Assembly (NCBI RefSeq): GCF_020889785.1
Contig: NZ_JACMYK010000051.1
Coordinates: 1-46,202, forward strand
Length of the DNA stretch: 46,202 bases
Origin: Bradyrhizobium acaciae
Lineage (GTDB): Bacteria; Pseudomonadota; Alphaproteobacteria; Rhizobiales; Xanthobacteraceae
Direction of reading: 5' to 3'
Positions 8,161-16,597 of the stretch are shown here, in pieces. The translations under genes and the position numbers were made by a program. How positions within the stretch are numbered: position 1 is the first letter of the stretch; the number at the start of each line of letters is the position of its first letter. The notes under the pieces are model-generated. The model searched no databases. It was not told the origin of the DNA and was given only the letters and a program-made list of their open reading frames with translations.

Positions 8161-8970
8161 TCACTGCTTCTCCGCGAACGCGGTCGGTGTCTTGCCGGTA
8201 ACCTGGCGGAACGCGTGCGAAAATGCCGGCACGCTGGCATAACCGAGGTCGGAGGCGACCTGCTTGACCGAGACGTTCGCGCCGGTCGACAGGCGTTCGA
8301 TCGCCGCTGCGATCCGGGCGCGCTGGCACCAGCTCTTGAAGGAGAGTTGCGTCTCCGCCGAGAACAGGCGTGACAGCGTCCGCGCCGAGGTGCCGACCAT
8401 GCGTGCCAGTGCATCGATCTCATGGTCCCTGGTCGGATCGGCCAGCACGATGTCGGCGGCGCGGCGGCAGCGCGGTTCCTGCGGCAGCGGGATGAAGGTC
8501 GCGGAATCCTCGGCCTGGTGCAGCTCCAGCATCACGAGCCTGATCAGCAGGTCGGTGCGCTCGCGTCCGCATGAGGCGTCGAACAGCGCTAGGATCGCCT
8601 GATGCACCAGCGGCGAGACCCGCACCACGAATTCATGGTCGAGGCTGCCGCTGCGTTGTTCGCGCGCGAGCCAGGCCTGGTCGAAATACAGCGTGCGCAT
8701 CTCGATGTCGGCGAGCACGTCGATCGCGTGCGGGAGCAGGGCTGGGACCCACACCGCGCGATCCGGCGGCACAAGCCAGCGGCCCTTCGGTGTCGTCACC
8801 TGCATGGTACCGCTGGCGGCATAAACCAGCTGCGCCTCGCGATGCATGTGCGGGTCGAGGCGGATGCCCTTCGGGTAGTTGCGCGCGACCATGTGGACGC
8901 CGTCGCCGGTGACGCGCCGGTCCTGGTGCAGGGCTCTTATTGGCGGCTCAGCGATAGTCATTGGCGACAT
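8161..8970 (-). CDS. AraC family transcriptional regulator with cupin N-terminus
   Basis: The 269-residue protein has an N-terminal cupin-type sensing domain (about residues 25-120, with HMHREAQLVYAASGTMQV and VPPDRAVWVPALLPHAI) and a C-terminal AraC DNA-binding domain (about 170-266). Both helix-turn-helix units are visible: IDALARMVGTSARTLSRLF and VKQVASDLGYASVPAFSHAF. It is divergent from an MFS transporter with only 64 bases between, the usual arrangement for a regulator controlling the neighbouring exporter or importer and itself. The effector is unknown. The start at 8970 is the first Met; a second Met three codons on is also possible. Confidence 0.92.
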   Translation of the reverse strand: MSPMTIAEPPIRALHQDRRVTGDGVHMVARNYPKGIRLDPHMHREAQLVYAASGTMQVTTPKGRWLVPPDRAVWVPALLPHAIDVLADIEMRTLYFDQAWLAREQRSGSLDHEFVVRVSPLVHQAILALFDASCGRERTDLLIRLVMLELHQAEDSATFIPLPQEPRCRRAADIVLADPTRDHEIDALARMVGTSARTLSRLFSAETQLSFKSWCQRARIAAAIERLSTGANVSVKQVASDLGYASVPAFSHAFRQVTGKTPTAFAEKQ

Positions 8971-9034
8971 CCCGTCAGGACAAGCACCTATAACCTATTT
9001 TCGAGCAATGGAAGAATCGCGTGAGAGACGTGCC

Positions 9035-10213
9035 ATGAATAGTCCCAGCCGGGTGATCACCTTCGTCAACGCCGGCCATTTCATCGATCATTATGCGATG
9101 CTGATTTTCGCCGCCGCCGTCATCATCATGGGCCCGGCGCTCGGCATGGCCTATTCGGAGCTCCTGCCCTATGCGACGCCTGGCTTCATCGCCTTCGGCG
9201 CCGGCTCGTTGATCACGGGCTGGCTCGGCGACCGCTGGAGCCGACGCCACATGATGGTGATCTTCTTCGTCGGCATCGGCCTGTCGATGATCTCGGTCGG
9301 TTTCGTGCAGACGCCGCTGCAGCTCGGCGCGGCGCTGCTCGCGATCGGCATCTTCGCCTCGATCTACCATCCGGTCGGTACCGCGATGATCGTGTCCTAC
9401 GCCGAGAAGCTCGGCGCCCAGATGGGGATCAACGGCGTCTGGGGCAATCTCGGGGTTGCCTCCTCGGCGCTGGTCACCGGCGTGATCGGCCAGTATCTCG
9501 GCTGGCGCTGGGCCTTCATCGTGCCCGGCGTGGTCACCGTGCTGATCGGCATCGCCTTTGCGATGACGGTGGTGCATGAGGACCGCAAGGGCTCAAGGCA
9601 GGCCGCAGCGCAGGCGCGGGTCGCCAAGGAAGACATGTGGCGCGTGGTGCTGTCGCTCGTGATCGTGGTGATCGCGATCTCGACCACGTTCAACGCGGTG
9701 ACGGTGGCGTTGCCCAAGCTGTTCGCGGAACGGCTCGCAGATCTGACCAGGAGCCCGGCGCTGCTCGGCGTGATCGCGGCCGGGGTCTATGTGTTCGGCG
9801 CGATGACGCAGTACACGATCGGCAGGCTGCTCGACAAACATTCGCTGAAGACGGTGGCGCTGCCGCTGTCGTTCATGCTGGCGCCGTTCCTCTATTTCGC
9901 GGCGAGCCTGTCCAATCTGCCGCTGATCGTGGTCTCGATCGGCATCGTGATGGGCGCGTTCGGCCAGGTCACGGTGAACGATGCCATGGTCGGAAAATAC
10001 ACCACCGAGGAATGGCGCTCGCGTGCCTATGCGGTGCGCTATTTCGTCGGCTTCACCGCGGCGGGGGCATCCGTCGGCCTGGTGGCCTGGCTGTATGACC
10101 AGGGCGGCTTCTCCATGATGCTGCGCGCGTTCGCGGGGCTATGCCTGCTGGCGATTGCGGCCGCGATCATCCTGCCGCGCGAGATCCGCACGCCGGCCGC
10201 GCAAGGGGGCTGA
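9035..10213 (+). CDS. MFS transporter
   Basis: The 392-residue protein has about twelve membrane segments. It carries the MFS loop 2-3 signature as GSLITGWLGDRWSRRHMM and a related motif GRLLDKHSLK near the start of the second half. The start at 9035 follows GAGAG; the ATG at 9008 has no binding site. The protein opens with NSPSRVITFVNAGHFIDHYAML, a segment seen in drug-exporter-like MFS proteins. Its divergent AraC neighbour probably controls it. The transported compound cannot be deduced. Confidence 0.9.
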   Translation: MNSPSRVITFVNAGHFIDHYAMLIFAAAVIIMGPALGMAYSELLPYATPGFIAFGAGSLITGWLGDRWSRRHMMVIFFVGIGLSMISVGFVQTPLQLGAALLAIGIFASIYHPVGTAMIVSYAEKLGAQMGINGVWGNLGVASSALVTGVIGQYLGWRWAFIVPGVVTVLIGIAFAMTVVHEDRKGSRQAAAQARVAKEDMWRVVLSLVIVVIAISTTFNAVTVALPKLFAERLADLTRSPALLGVIAAGVYVFGAMTQYTIGRLLDKHSLKTVALPLSFMLAPFLYFAASLSNLPLIVVSIGIVMGAFGQVTVNDAMVGKYTTEEWRSRAYAVRYFVGFTAAGASVGLVAWLYDQGGFSMMLRAFAGLCLLAIAAAIILPREIRTPAAQGG

Positions 10214-10320
10214 TACCGAGCGTTTTGCGCCCACTTGCCATGGCGCGATGCGCACCCGCCGGCTGGCGGGCGCGCTGCTCTGTGCTGCGGTATCCGTGAC
10301 TTGGTCACGCTTCAACAACT

Positions 10321-10348
10321 TTGTTCCGACCCGCAGCTGTGGTAAATT
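10321..10348 (+). promoter_or_regulatory. possible sigma70-like promoter for the cyclase gene
   Basis: TTGTTC (10321-10326), 16 bases and TAAATT (10343-10348) lie 70 bases before the chosen start. The match is moderate, and the rest of the gap at 10214-10418 shows nothing recognisable except a short GTGAC-TTG-GTCAC dyad just upstream. Confidence 0.3.
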
Positions 10349-10418
10349 GAGCCGGGCCTCGGGGACGAAGGCGCCGGTTGCGCCGCGAGCACGTAATTTG
10401 TGGAGCAGCCGGAGCGCC

Positions 10419-11957
10419 ATGGGCGAAATTCGCGATTTCAAGTCAGGCCGGTCACAGTCCGACAATACACAGCCGCCCGGAACTTCGATGCCGCGGCGCC
10501 TGGCGGCGATCGTTGTCGGCGATATCGCCGGCTACAGCCGGCTGATGCAGCTCGATGAGGAGGGGACGCATACCCGCGTCAAGCGGGCCGAGCGCGATCT
10601 GATCGAGCCGACCATTGCCGAGCACCATGGCAAGCTGGTCAAGACCACCGGCGACGGTTTTATCGCGATGTTCGACAGTCCGGTCGAGGCGGTCCGGTGC
10701 AGCATCGTGATCCAGCAGAACATGATCGGCCGCAACGCGGCGGTCGCGCGAGATCGCTGGATCGAGTACCGGATCGGCGTCAACCTCGGCGACGTCATCA
10801 TCGAGGCCGACGATATCTATGGCGATGGCGTCAACGTGGCTTCGCGCCTGGAAGGGATCGCAGCGCCGGGTGAAGTCTTCATCTCCGGTGGCATCTACGA
10901 GCAGATCAAGCACAAGATGGTCTGCGGGTACGAATCGCTCGGTGACAAGAAGGTCAAGAACATCACCGATCCGGTCCGGGTCTATCGCGTGTTGCCGGAC
11001 GCTGCCGCGTACCAGAGGACGCGCCGGCGCCGCGAGTCGATCCTGCTCACGCTGCTCGGACTGGCGGTCTCAGTCATCGCGGGCGGCGTGCTGTGGTACA
11101 TGCTGGCGCAACCGCGCAGCAAGCCGATCGACGTCGCGCAGGCGCCTCCGGCATCGACCGCCGCGCCGCAGGCGGCACCGAGCCCGGCGCCGGTGCAAAC
11201 CGCAAGTCCGAGCCCAAGCGCCGCACCGACCCAGCAGGCGTCACCCCAGGCCGCCCCCTCGGCCAGTCCCGCACCGTCCGTGCTGGAGCCCGAAATGGTT
11301 GCGCTGCAGGGCGGCAGCTTCTCGATGGGAAGCAATGACGATCCCTCCGAGCGGCCGATCCGAAAGGTTACGGTCAAGCCGTTCGCGATGGGCAAATATC
11401 CGGTCACCGTGCGGGAATGGAATGCCTGCGCGGCAGCCAAGGCCTGCGGCTTCACGGCCAGTGGCAAGGACGACCTGCCGGTCACCAATGTGAGCTGGAG
11501 CGATGCGAAGCAATATGTCGCCTGGCTCGCCGAGGGGACCAAGAAGGCCTATCGGCTGCCGAGCGAAGCCGAATGGGAATATGCGGCGCGTGGCGGAACG
11601 CAATCGAAATACTGGTGGGGCGACCAGGTGCAATCGGGCCACGCCGGCTGCAAGGATTGCGGTGGTGATGCTGCCGCCGAACAGCCGGTCAAGGTCGGCA
11701 GCTTCAAGCCGAATCCGTTTGGTCTTTACGACATGGGCGGCAGTGTCGATCAGTGGGTCGAGGATTGCTGGCACAGGAACTACCAGGGCGCGCCGGCCGA
11801 CGGTGCGGCGTGGCTCGGTGGCGACTGCGGCTCCCATGTCATTCGTTCCGGCTCCTGGAAGAACGACGCGCGCTATGTCCGTCCGGCCAATCGCGACAAT
11901 TACGACACCAATGTTCGCTACCCGACCCACGGTTTCCGGGTCGCGCTGTCGCCCTGA
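10419..11957 (+). CDS. class III adenylate/guanylate cyclase fused to a SUMF1/FGE-like domain
   Basis: The 512-residue protein has a cytoplasmic class III cyclase domain (about 25-195), a membrane helix (about 207-230), a Pro/Ala/Ser-rich linker (240-288) and a SUMF1/FGE-like domain (about 290-512). Cyclase residues are intact: metal Asp35 in VGDIAGYS, Asp79 in TGDGF, and Asn139/Arg143 in NVASRLE. The C-terminal domain would lie in the periplasm and has the family landmarks RLPSEAEWEYAARGG and GFRVALSP. It lacks the cysteine pair used by true formylglycine-generating enzymes after the GSW motif (GSWKNDARYVRPANR), so sulfatase activation is unlikely and a ligand-sensing role is my inference. 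The start at 10419 follows GGAG; Met at 10488 is an alternative. Confidence 0.9.
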   Translation: MGEIRDFKSGRSQSDNTQPPGTSMPRRLAAIVVGDIAGYSRLMQLDEEGTHTRVKRAERDLIEPTIAEHHGKLVKTTGDGFIAMFDSPVEAVRCSIVIQQNMIGRNAAVARDRWIEYRIGVNLGDVIIEADDIYGDGVNVASRLEGIAAPGEVFISGGIYEQIKHKMVCGYESLGDKKVKNITDPVRVYRVLPDAAAYQRTRRRRESILLTLLGLAVSVIAGGVLWYMLAQPRSKPIDVAQAPPASTAAPQAAPSPAPVQTASPSPSAAPTQQASPQAAPSASPAPSVLEPEMVALQGGSFSMGSNDDPSERPIRKVTVKPFAMGKYPVTVREWNACAAAKACGFTASGKDDLPVTNVSWSDAKQYVAWLAEGTKKAYRLPSEAEWEYAARGGTQSKYWWGDQVQSGHAGCKDCGGDAAAEQPVKVGSFKPNPFGLYDMGGSVDQWVEDCWHRNYQGAPADGAAWLGGDCGSHVIRSGSWKNDARYVRPANRDNYDTNVRYPTHGFRVALSP

Positions 11958-11994
11958 CAGATCGTCTGTAACCGCCAGGTTTCATGGAGGGGCT

Positions 11995-12420
11995 ATGAAG
12001 AGTGCATGCTTGATCACCCTGGCTGCGGCGCTGACATTGTTCGCCGGTCCGGGCACAGCGCAGAACAAGCCGGCGGGGAAAGACACCAAGCTGTATTTCA
12101 TCTGGCCGCACAACGGAACCAAGCTCAAAAGCCCCTTCGCGTGCCGCTTCGGGCTGCGCAACATGGGCGTCACCCATGCCGGCGACGAATATCCGAACAG
12201 TGGCCATCACCATCTTCTGATCGATGTGGATGAGCCGTTGAATCCGAATGAGCCGATCCCGTCGGACAAGTCTCACCAGCACTTCGGTGCGGGCCAGACC
12301 GAGACGCAGCTCGATCTGGCGCCCGGCAAGCATACCTTGCAGCTGGTGCTGGGCGACGCCAAGCATTATCCATTCAACCCGCCGGTGGTCTCCGAAAAAA
12401 TCACCATCCGCGTCAAATAG
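11995..12420 (+). CDS. DUF4399 periplasmic protein
   Basis: The 141-residue protein has a signal peptide (MKSACLITLAAALTLFAGPGTAQ) and one DUF4399 domain with the motifs YFIWPHNGT, SGHHHLLIDVD and SHQHFGAGQTE. The His clusters would suit metal binding, but the family has no established function. A strong binding site (GGAGGGG) precedes the start. It lies 37 bases behind the cyclase fusion and may share its transcript. The fusion's SUMF1-like domain and this protein would both be periplasmic, so an interaction is conceivable but unproven. Confidence 0.85.
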   Translation: MKSACLITLAAALTLFAGPGTAQNKPAGKDTKLYFIWPHNGTKLKSPFACRFGLRNMGVTHAGDEYPNSGHHHLLIDVDEPLNPNEPIPSDKSHQHFGAGQTETQLDLAPGKHTLQLVLGDAKHYPFNPPVVSEKITIRVK

Positions 12421-12450
12421 GCCGATACGGATAGCTTCCTTGCGCGAACC

Positions 12451-12469
12451 GCCGCTTGCGCAAAGCGGC
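12451..12469 (+). terminator. hairpin without a T-tract
   Basis: GCCGCTT and AAGCGGC pair around five bases, with an outer AACC/GGTT extension. It lies 30 bases after the DUF4399 stop. The lack of a run of T makes intrinsic termination doubtful. Confidence 0.3.
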
Positions 12470-12525
12470 CTCGTGCGGTTTGTTGCGCGCCGGCCGGGTG
12501 CAAGACCCGGCGTGGAGGACGTCCG

Positions 12526-13323
12526 ATGTTGTCTCGACTGATGCGTCTGGCCGGCCTCGTTCTGGGAGTGATTGTCATGGCCACGTCCGCCAACGCCGAT
12601 GCCTTGAAGGATCAGATCGCACCGACCGGAAAGCTCCGGGTCGCGATCGCGATCAGCCCGGCGGGCGGCGCGTTCTGGTGCACCAGGACCGAGAACGGTT
12701 ATGCCGGCGTGCCGGTCGATCTCGGCCGCGAGATGGCGGCGCAGCTCGGTGTTCCCGTTGAATACGTCGTGCACCAGAATTCCGGCCAGATCAGCGAGGC
12801 GGCGGCCAGCAACACCTGGGACATCACCTTCCTGCCCCGGGATCCCGAGCGCGAGACCAGGATGACCTTCGGGCCGATCTACGAGGTCGCCGATGCCACC
12901 TATATCGTCAAGCCGGGCTCGACGATTGCGAATTTCGCCGCGCTGGATCAGGACGGCGTCAAGGTCGCGGCCGTCAATGCCACCACCACGATGCGCGGTG
13001 CGATCGCGCATCTCAAGCACGCCAAGGTCACCGGCTATCAGACCTATGACGAGATCTTCAATCTGTTGAAGAGCGGCGAGGTCGATGCGTTCGCGTTGTC
13101 GCGCGATCAGCTCAATGCGATGGCCAGGAAGATCCCGGGCACCCGCGTGCTCGACGAGACCTTCAAGCAGACCGTCACCGCGGTCGCAGTGCCGCTCGAC
13201 CATCCGCTGGCTGCGGCGTTTGCCACGAAATTCATGACGGATGCGATCGCCAACGGCACGCTGCGCAAGGCCTACGACAATAACGGGCTGAAAGGCTCGC
13301 CGGTCCGCACCGAGGTGAAGTGA
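12526..13323 (+). CDS. family 3 periplasmic solute-binding protein
   Basis: The 265-residue protein has a signal peptide ending near ATSANA and a type II periplasmic binding fold of the amino-acid/opine family: GKLRVAIAISP at the N-terminus, YAGVPVDLGREMAAQLGV, WDITFLPRDPERETRMTFGPIYEVADATYIV, and a DEIFNLLKSGEVDAFALSRDQL segment. Such proteins deliver polar amino acids or related solutes to an ABC permease, or sense them. No permease or ATPase gene is near, so this is an orphan component. A GGAGG site precedes the ATG. Substrate unknown. Confidence 0.85.
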   Translation: MLSRLMRLAGLVLGVIVMATSANADALKDQIAPTGKLRVAIAISPAGGAFWCTRTENGYAGVPVDLGREMAAQLGVPVEYVVHQNSGQISEAAASNTWDITFLPRDPERETRMTFGPIYEVADATYIVKPGSTIANFAALDQDGVKVAAVNATTTMRGAIAHLKHAKVTGYQTYDEIFNLLKSGEVDAFALSRDQLNAMARKIPGTRVLDETFKQTVTAVAVPLDHPLAAAFATKFMTDAIANGTLRKAYDNNGLKGSPVRTEVK

Positions 13324-13356
13324 AGTAGCGGCGCGCATCGACCTATCTGACCTTTC

Positions 13357-13470
13357 TCCCCGTCATCCTGAGGTGCGAGCGGAGCGAGCCTCGAAGGATG
13401 AATCGGCCCCGCTGGTGGCCGTCGATCCTTCGAGACGCCGCTTCGCGGCTCCTCAGCATGGCGGGGATGG
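13357..13470. repeat. interspersed palindromic repeat (GTCATCCTGAGG family)
   Basis: CCGTCATCCTGAGG with TCGAAGGATGAATCGGCC on the left mirrors ATCCTTCGAGACG and CTCCTCAGCATGG on the right. A sister copy sits at 16451-16576 with the same central CTGGTGGCCGT. It fills part of the gap before the nitrite channel gene. Confidence 0.85.
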
Positions 13471-13592
13471 AGAGGCGCGTCCCTTGGGTGACATCTGGGC
13501 ATGCTGCATAATTCCGCGCCATCGCGCCGAATGGTTCTCATGCCGGTTATCTAACTCATTGTATTGACGTAGATTTCAAGCCTGTCGCCGGT

Positions 13593-13608
13593 TGGCATAT
13601 CCATTGCT
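13593..13608 (+). promoter_or_regulatory. sigma-54-like promoter upstream of the formate/nitrite channel
   Basis: TGGCATATCCATTGCT matches the -24/-12 pattern TGGCACG-N4-TTGCW, with GG at 13594-13595 and GC at 13606-13607 correctly spaced. Transcription would start near 13619, leaving a leader of about 190 bases. No NtrC or NifA site was recognised upstream. Confidence 0.55.
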
Positions 13609-13812
13609 TTTGATTGCATTGGTCAATGACGACTGCCGTCCTCCGGATTGCCGAAGCCAGCGAAGGCCGAGGTGAGGGGATCAAGGCGCCCGGCCCGGGC
13701 GTCTCGAGCAATCGTTGCACCCCATCTCCCCGAACGGACGAGCATTTCAACCAACCCGCGTCGCTTCCGGCAGGCAGCCGGCGCGGCCGAATTGCGCAAG
13801 GGGACTTTACGA

Positions 13813-14631
13813 ATGGCCTATCTCGCACCGTCCGAATTCGTCACCAAGATGGTGGACGCCGGCGAATCCAAGATCTTCATGTCGACGCGCGACACCGTGA
13901 TCCGTGCCTACATGGCCGGTGCGATCCTGGCGCTGGCGGCCTGGTTTGCCGTGACGATCAACGTCAACACCGGCCAGCCGCTGGTCGGCGCATTGCTGTT
14001 TCCGGTCGGCTTCGTGATGCTCTATCTGCTGGGCTTCGATCTCTTGACCGGCGTGTTCGTGCTCTCGCCGCTCGCGCTGCTCGACAAGCGCCCCGGGGTC
14101 ACGCTCGGCGGCGTGCTGCGCAACTGGGGCCTCGTCTTCGTCGGCAATTTCGCCGGCGCACTCACGGTGGCGTTCATGATGGCGTTCGTGACGACCTTCG
14201 GCTTCACGCAGGAGCCCGACAAGGTCGGCATGACCATCGGAAATGTCGGCGAGGCGCGAACGCTGGGCTACGCGGCGCATGGCGCGGCGGGCATGGCGAC
14301 CCTGTTCATCCGCGGAATGCTCTGCAACTGGATGGTCTCGACCGGCGTCGTCGGCGCCATGATCTCGACGACCGTGCCCGGCAAGGTCATCGCGATGTGG
14401 ATGCCGATCCTGGTGTTCTTCTACATGGTGTTCGAACATTCGGTGGTGAACATGTTCCTGTTCCCGTCCGGACTGATGCTGCATGCGAAGTTCTCGATCA
14501 TGGACTATTTGATCTGGAACGAGATCCCGACCGTGCTGGGCAACCTCGCCGGCGGCCTCGCCTTCACCGGGCTGACGCTCTACACGACGCATGTGAAGAC
14601 GGCGCCGAAGCGCCAGCGCCTCGCGGCTTGA
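13813..14631 (+). CDS. formate/nitrite transporter (FNT) family channel
   Basis: The 272-residue protein has six membrane helices in the FocA/NirC arrangement. It has the family segments FIRGMLCNWMV (about 165-175) and FEHSVVNMF, whose His209 matches the central pore histidine of FocA in both motif and number. FNT proteins are pentameric inner-membrane channels for formate, nitrite or hydrosulfide. The start at 13813 follows AAGGGGA; longer in-frame readings cross the promoter region. A sigma-54-like site upstream and a phosphatase-kinase gene downstream point to nitrite and nitrogen control rather than fermentation; this is inference, as selectivity cannot be read directly. Confidence 0.9.
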   Translation: MAYLAPSEFVTKMVDAGESKIFMSTRDTVIRAYMAGAILALAAWFAVTINVNTGQPLVGALLFPVGFVMLYLLGFDLLTGVFVLSPLALLDKRPGVTLGGVLRNWGLVFVGNFAGALTVAFMMAFVTTFGFTQEPDKVGMTIGNVGEARTLGYAAHGAAGMATLFIRGMLCNWMVSTGVVGAMISTTVPGKVIAMWMPILVFFYMVFEHSVVNMFLFPSGLMLHAKFSIMDYLIWNEIPTVLGNLAGGLAFTGLTLYTTHVKTAPKRQRLAA

Positions 14632-14649
14632 TCCTGGCCGGCTTATGGG

Positions 14650-14669
14650 TCTCTCCTGTCAGGGAGAGA
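14650..14669 (+). promoter_or_regulatory. hairpin in the channel/phosphatase-kinase spacer
   Basis: TCTCTCC (14650-14656) pairs with GGAGAGA (14663-14669) in the 60-base spacer between the two genes. No T-tract follows, so termination is unlikely; it might stabilise or process the upstream message. Confidence 0.35.
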
Positions 14670-14691
14670 TCCACTGGGCCTGCATGAGGCG

Positions 14692-16428
14692 ATGCCGCGC
14701 GCGCTGAACATATCGGTCGGGCAATTCACTGATCAGGGCCGCAAGGACACCAATCAGGATTTTCACGGCGTCTTGATCCCAGAGGAGCCGCTGCTCGGCT
14801 TGAAAGGCATCGCCGTGGTGCTCGCCGACGGCATCTCCTCGAGCAGCGTCAGCCGCGTCGCCGCCGAGTCCGCGGTCAAGAGCTTCCTGACCGACTACTA
14901 CTGCACCTCGGAATCCTGGTCGGTGAAGACCTCGGCGCAGCGGGTGCTGGAGGCGACCAATTCCTGGCTGCACGCGCAAACCCGGCGCAGCCAGAATCCC
15001 TACGACAAGGACAAGGGCTACGTCTGCACGCTCAGCGCGCTGGTGATCCGTTCGACCACCGCGCATCTGTTCCATGTCGGCGACAGCAGGATCTACCGTG
15101 TCGCCGGCAGCAGCCTCGAGCTACTGACCAACGACCACCGCGTCGTGATCTCGTCGCAGCAGAGCTATCTCGGCCGCGCGCTCGGCGTGAACCCGCAGCT
15201 CGAGATCGACTATCAGAACCTTCCGCTCGAGCGCGGCGACACCTTCCTGCTGGTGACCGACGGCGTCTACGAGCACGTTCCGGCGCGGCAGCTCGCGAAG
15301 ACGATCAGGGACGGCGCTGCCGACCTCGATGCTGCGGCGAAATCGATCGTCGAACAGGCCTATGAAAACGGCAGCGCGGACAATCTCACCGCGCAGATCA
15401 TCCGGATCGACGAATTGCCCGACGGCGATGCCAGCGAGGTGTTCGGCCAGCCCACCGAGCTGCCGCTGCCGCCGCTGCTCGATGCACGGATGCTGTTCGA
15501 CGGCTATCGCATCGTGCGCGAGCTGCATGCCTCGCACCGCAGCCATATCTATCTCGCGGTCGACGAAGAGAGCGGCAGCACGGTCACGATCAAGATCCCC
15601 TCGATCGACCTGCGCGACGATCCGGCCTACCTGAAGCGCTTCGTGATGGAGGAGTGGGTCGCTAGAAGAATCGACAGCGCGCATGTGCTGAAGCCGTTTC
15701 TCCCGCAGCGCAGGCGCAACTTCCTCTACGTCACGATGGAATATGTCGACGGCCAGACCCTGACGCAGTGGATGACGGACAATCCGGCGCCGGCGCTGGA
15801 GACGGTGCGCGACATCACCGAGCAGATCGCGAAGGGCCTGCGCGCGTTCCACCGCAAGGAGATGCTCCACCAGGACGTCAGGCCCGACAACATCATGATC
15901 GACAGCACCGGCACGGTGAAGATCATCGATTTCGGCTCGACGCGAATCTCTGGTGTCGCCGAGGCGGTACCTGTGGGCGTCGAGGATATTCTGGGCACCC
16001 AGCAATACACCGCGCCGGAGTATTTTCTCGGCGAGGGCGGCACCGCGCGTTCCGACCTGTTCTCGCTCGGCGTCGTCACCTATCAGATGCTGACCGGCCG
16101 CTTGCCCTATGGCGCACGGATCGCGCGTGCGCGAACACGATCCGATTTCAACCGGCTGGTCTACCATTCGGCCGCACATGGCGGCCGCGCGATCCCGAAC
16201 TGGGTCGACGGCACGCTGGAGCGCGCCGTGCACATCAATCCGCTCAAGCGCTACGAGAGCTTTTCCGAGTTCTTGTTCGACCTGCGCAATCCCAACGTAA
16301 AATATCTGACGACGTCATCGACCCCGCTGATCGAGCGCAACCCGGTGCTGTTCTGGAAGTCGACCACGCTGCTGCTGGCGCTGGTCGTGGTGCTGCTGCT
16401 GGCTTACGGCGCGCACCATTTGCGGTAG
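14692..16428 (+). CDS. bifunctional PP2C phosphatase - Ser/Thr kinase, membrane-anchored
   Basis: The 578-residue protein joins a PP2C phosphatase (about 1-245), a kinase domain (about 270-535) and a C-terminal membrane helix (about 555-573). Phosphatase metal residues are present: Asp46 in VLADGIS, Asp131 in HVGDSRIYR, Asp190 in LLVTDGVYE and Asp230 in SADNL. The kinase has Lys301 (VTIKIPS), catalytic Asp395 in LHQDVRPDN and Asp413 in IIDFGS. The usual HRD is HQD, the following Lys is Arg, and the glycine loop is degenerate, so kinase activity is less certain. Similar proteins sit within nitrite/nitrate assimilation clusters of pseudomonads. The 60-base gap to the FNT channel suggests they act together, perhaps with the channel as target. 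Confidence 0.92.
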   Translation: MPRALNISVGQFTDQGRKDTNQDFHGVLIPEEPLLGLKGIAVVLADGISSSSVSRVAAESAVKSFLTDYYCTSESWSVKTSAQRVLEATNSWLHAQTRRSQNPYDKDKGYVCTLSALVIRSTTAHLFHVGDSRIYRVAGSSLELLTNDHRVVISSQQSYLGRALGVNPQLEIDYQNLPLERGDTFLLVTDGVYEHVPARQLAKTIRDGAADLDAAAKSIVEQAYENGSADNLTAQIIRIDELPDGDASEVFGQPTELPLPPLLDARMLFDGYRIVRELHASHRSHIYLAVDEESGSTVTIKIPSIDLRDDPAYLKRFVMEEWVARRIDSAHVLKPFLPQRRRNFLYVTMEYVDGQTLTQWMTDNPAPALETVRDITEQIAKGLRAFHRKEMLHQDVRPDNIMIDSTGTVKIIDFGSTRISGVAEAVPVGVEDILGTQQYTAPEYFLGEGGTARSDLFSLGVVTYQMLTGRLPYGARIARARTRSDFNRLVYHSAAHGGRAIPNWVDGTLERAVHINPLKRYESFSEFLFDLRNPNVKYLTTSSTPLIERNPVLFWKSTTLLLALVVVLLLAYGAHHLR

Positions 16429-16450
16429 GGGCTCGACTCCGTCACCAACA

Positions 16451-16576
16451 CCGTCATCCTGAGGAGCGCGTAGCGCGTCTCGAAGGATGAATCGGCCTGG
16501 CTGGTGGCCGTGCACCCTTCGAGGCTCGCCCAGCGTCGCAAGTGCGCCGCTAGGCTCGCACCTCAGGGTGACGGGG
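16451..16576. repeat. interspersed palindromic repeat (GTCATCCTGAGG family)
   Basis: CCGTCATCCTGAGGAGCGCG and CGAAGGATGAATCGGCC on the left are answered by CACCCTTCGAGG and CACCTCAGGGTGACGGGG on the right. It is a sister of 13357-13470 and separates the phosphatase-kinase from the convergent ModA-like gene. Confidence 0.85.
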
Positions 16577-16597
16577 AAACAGTGGCGCTACGCGCGG

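Noticed and set aside
13604..13626. FNR/FixK-type box after the nitrite channel promoter
   Set aside because: TTGAT and GTCAA half-sites are present but are separated by seven bases instead of four.
13614..14687. 357-residue plus-strand frame over the FNT gene
   Set aside because: Out-of-frame shadow; the FNT frame has six membrane helices and family motifs.
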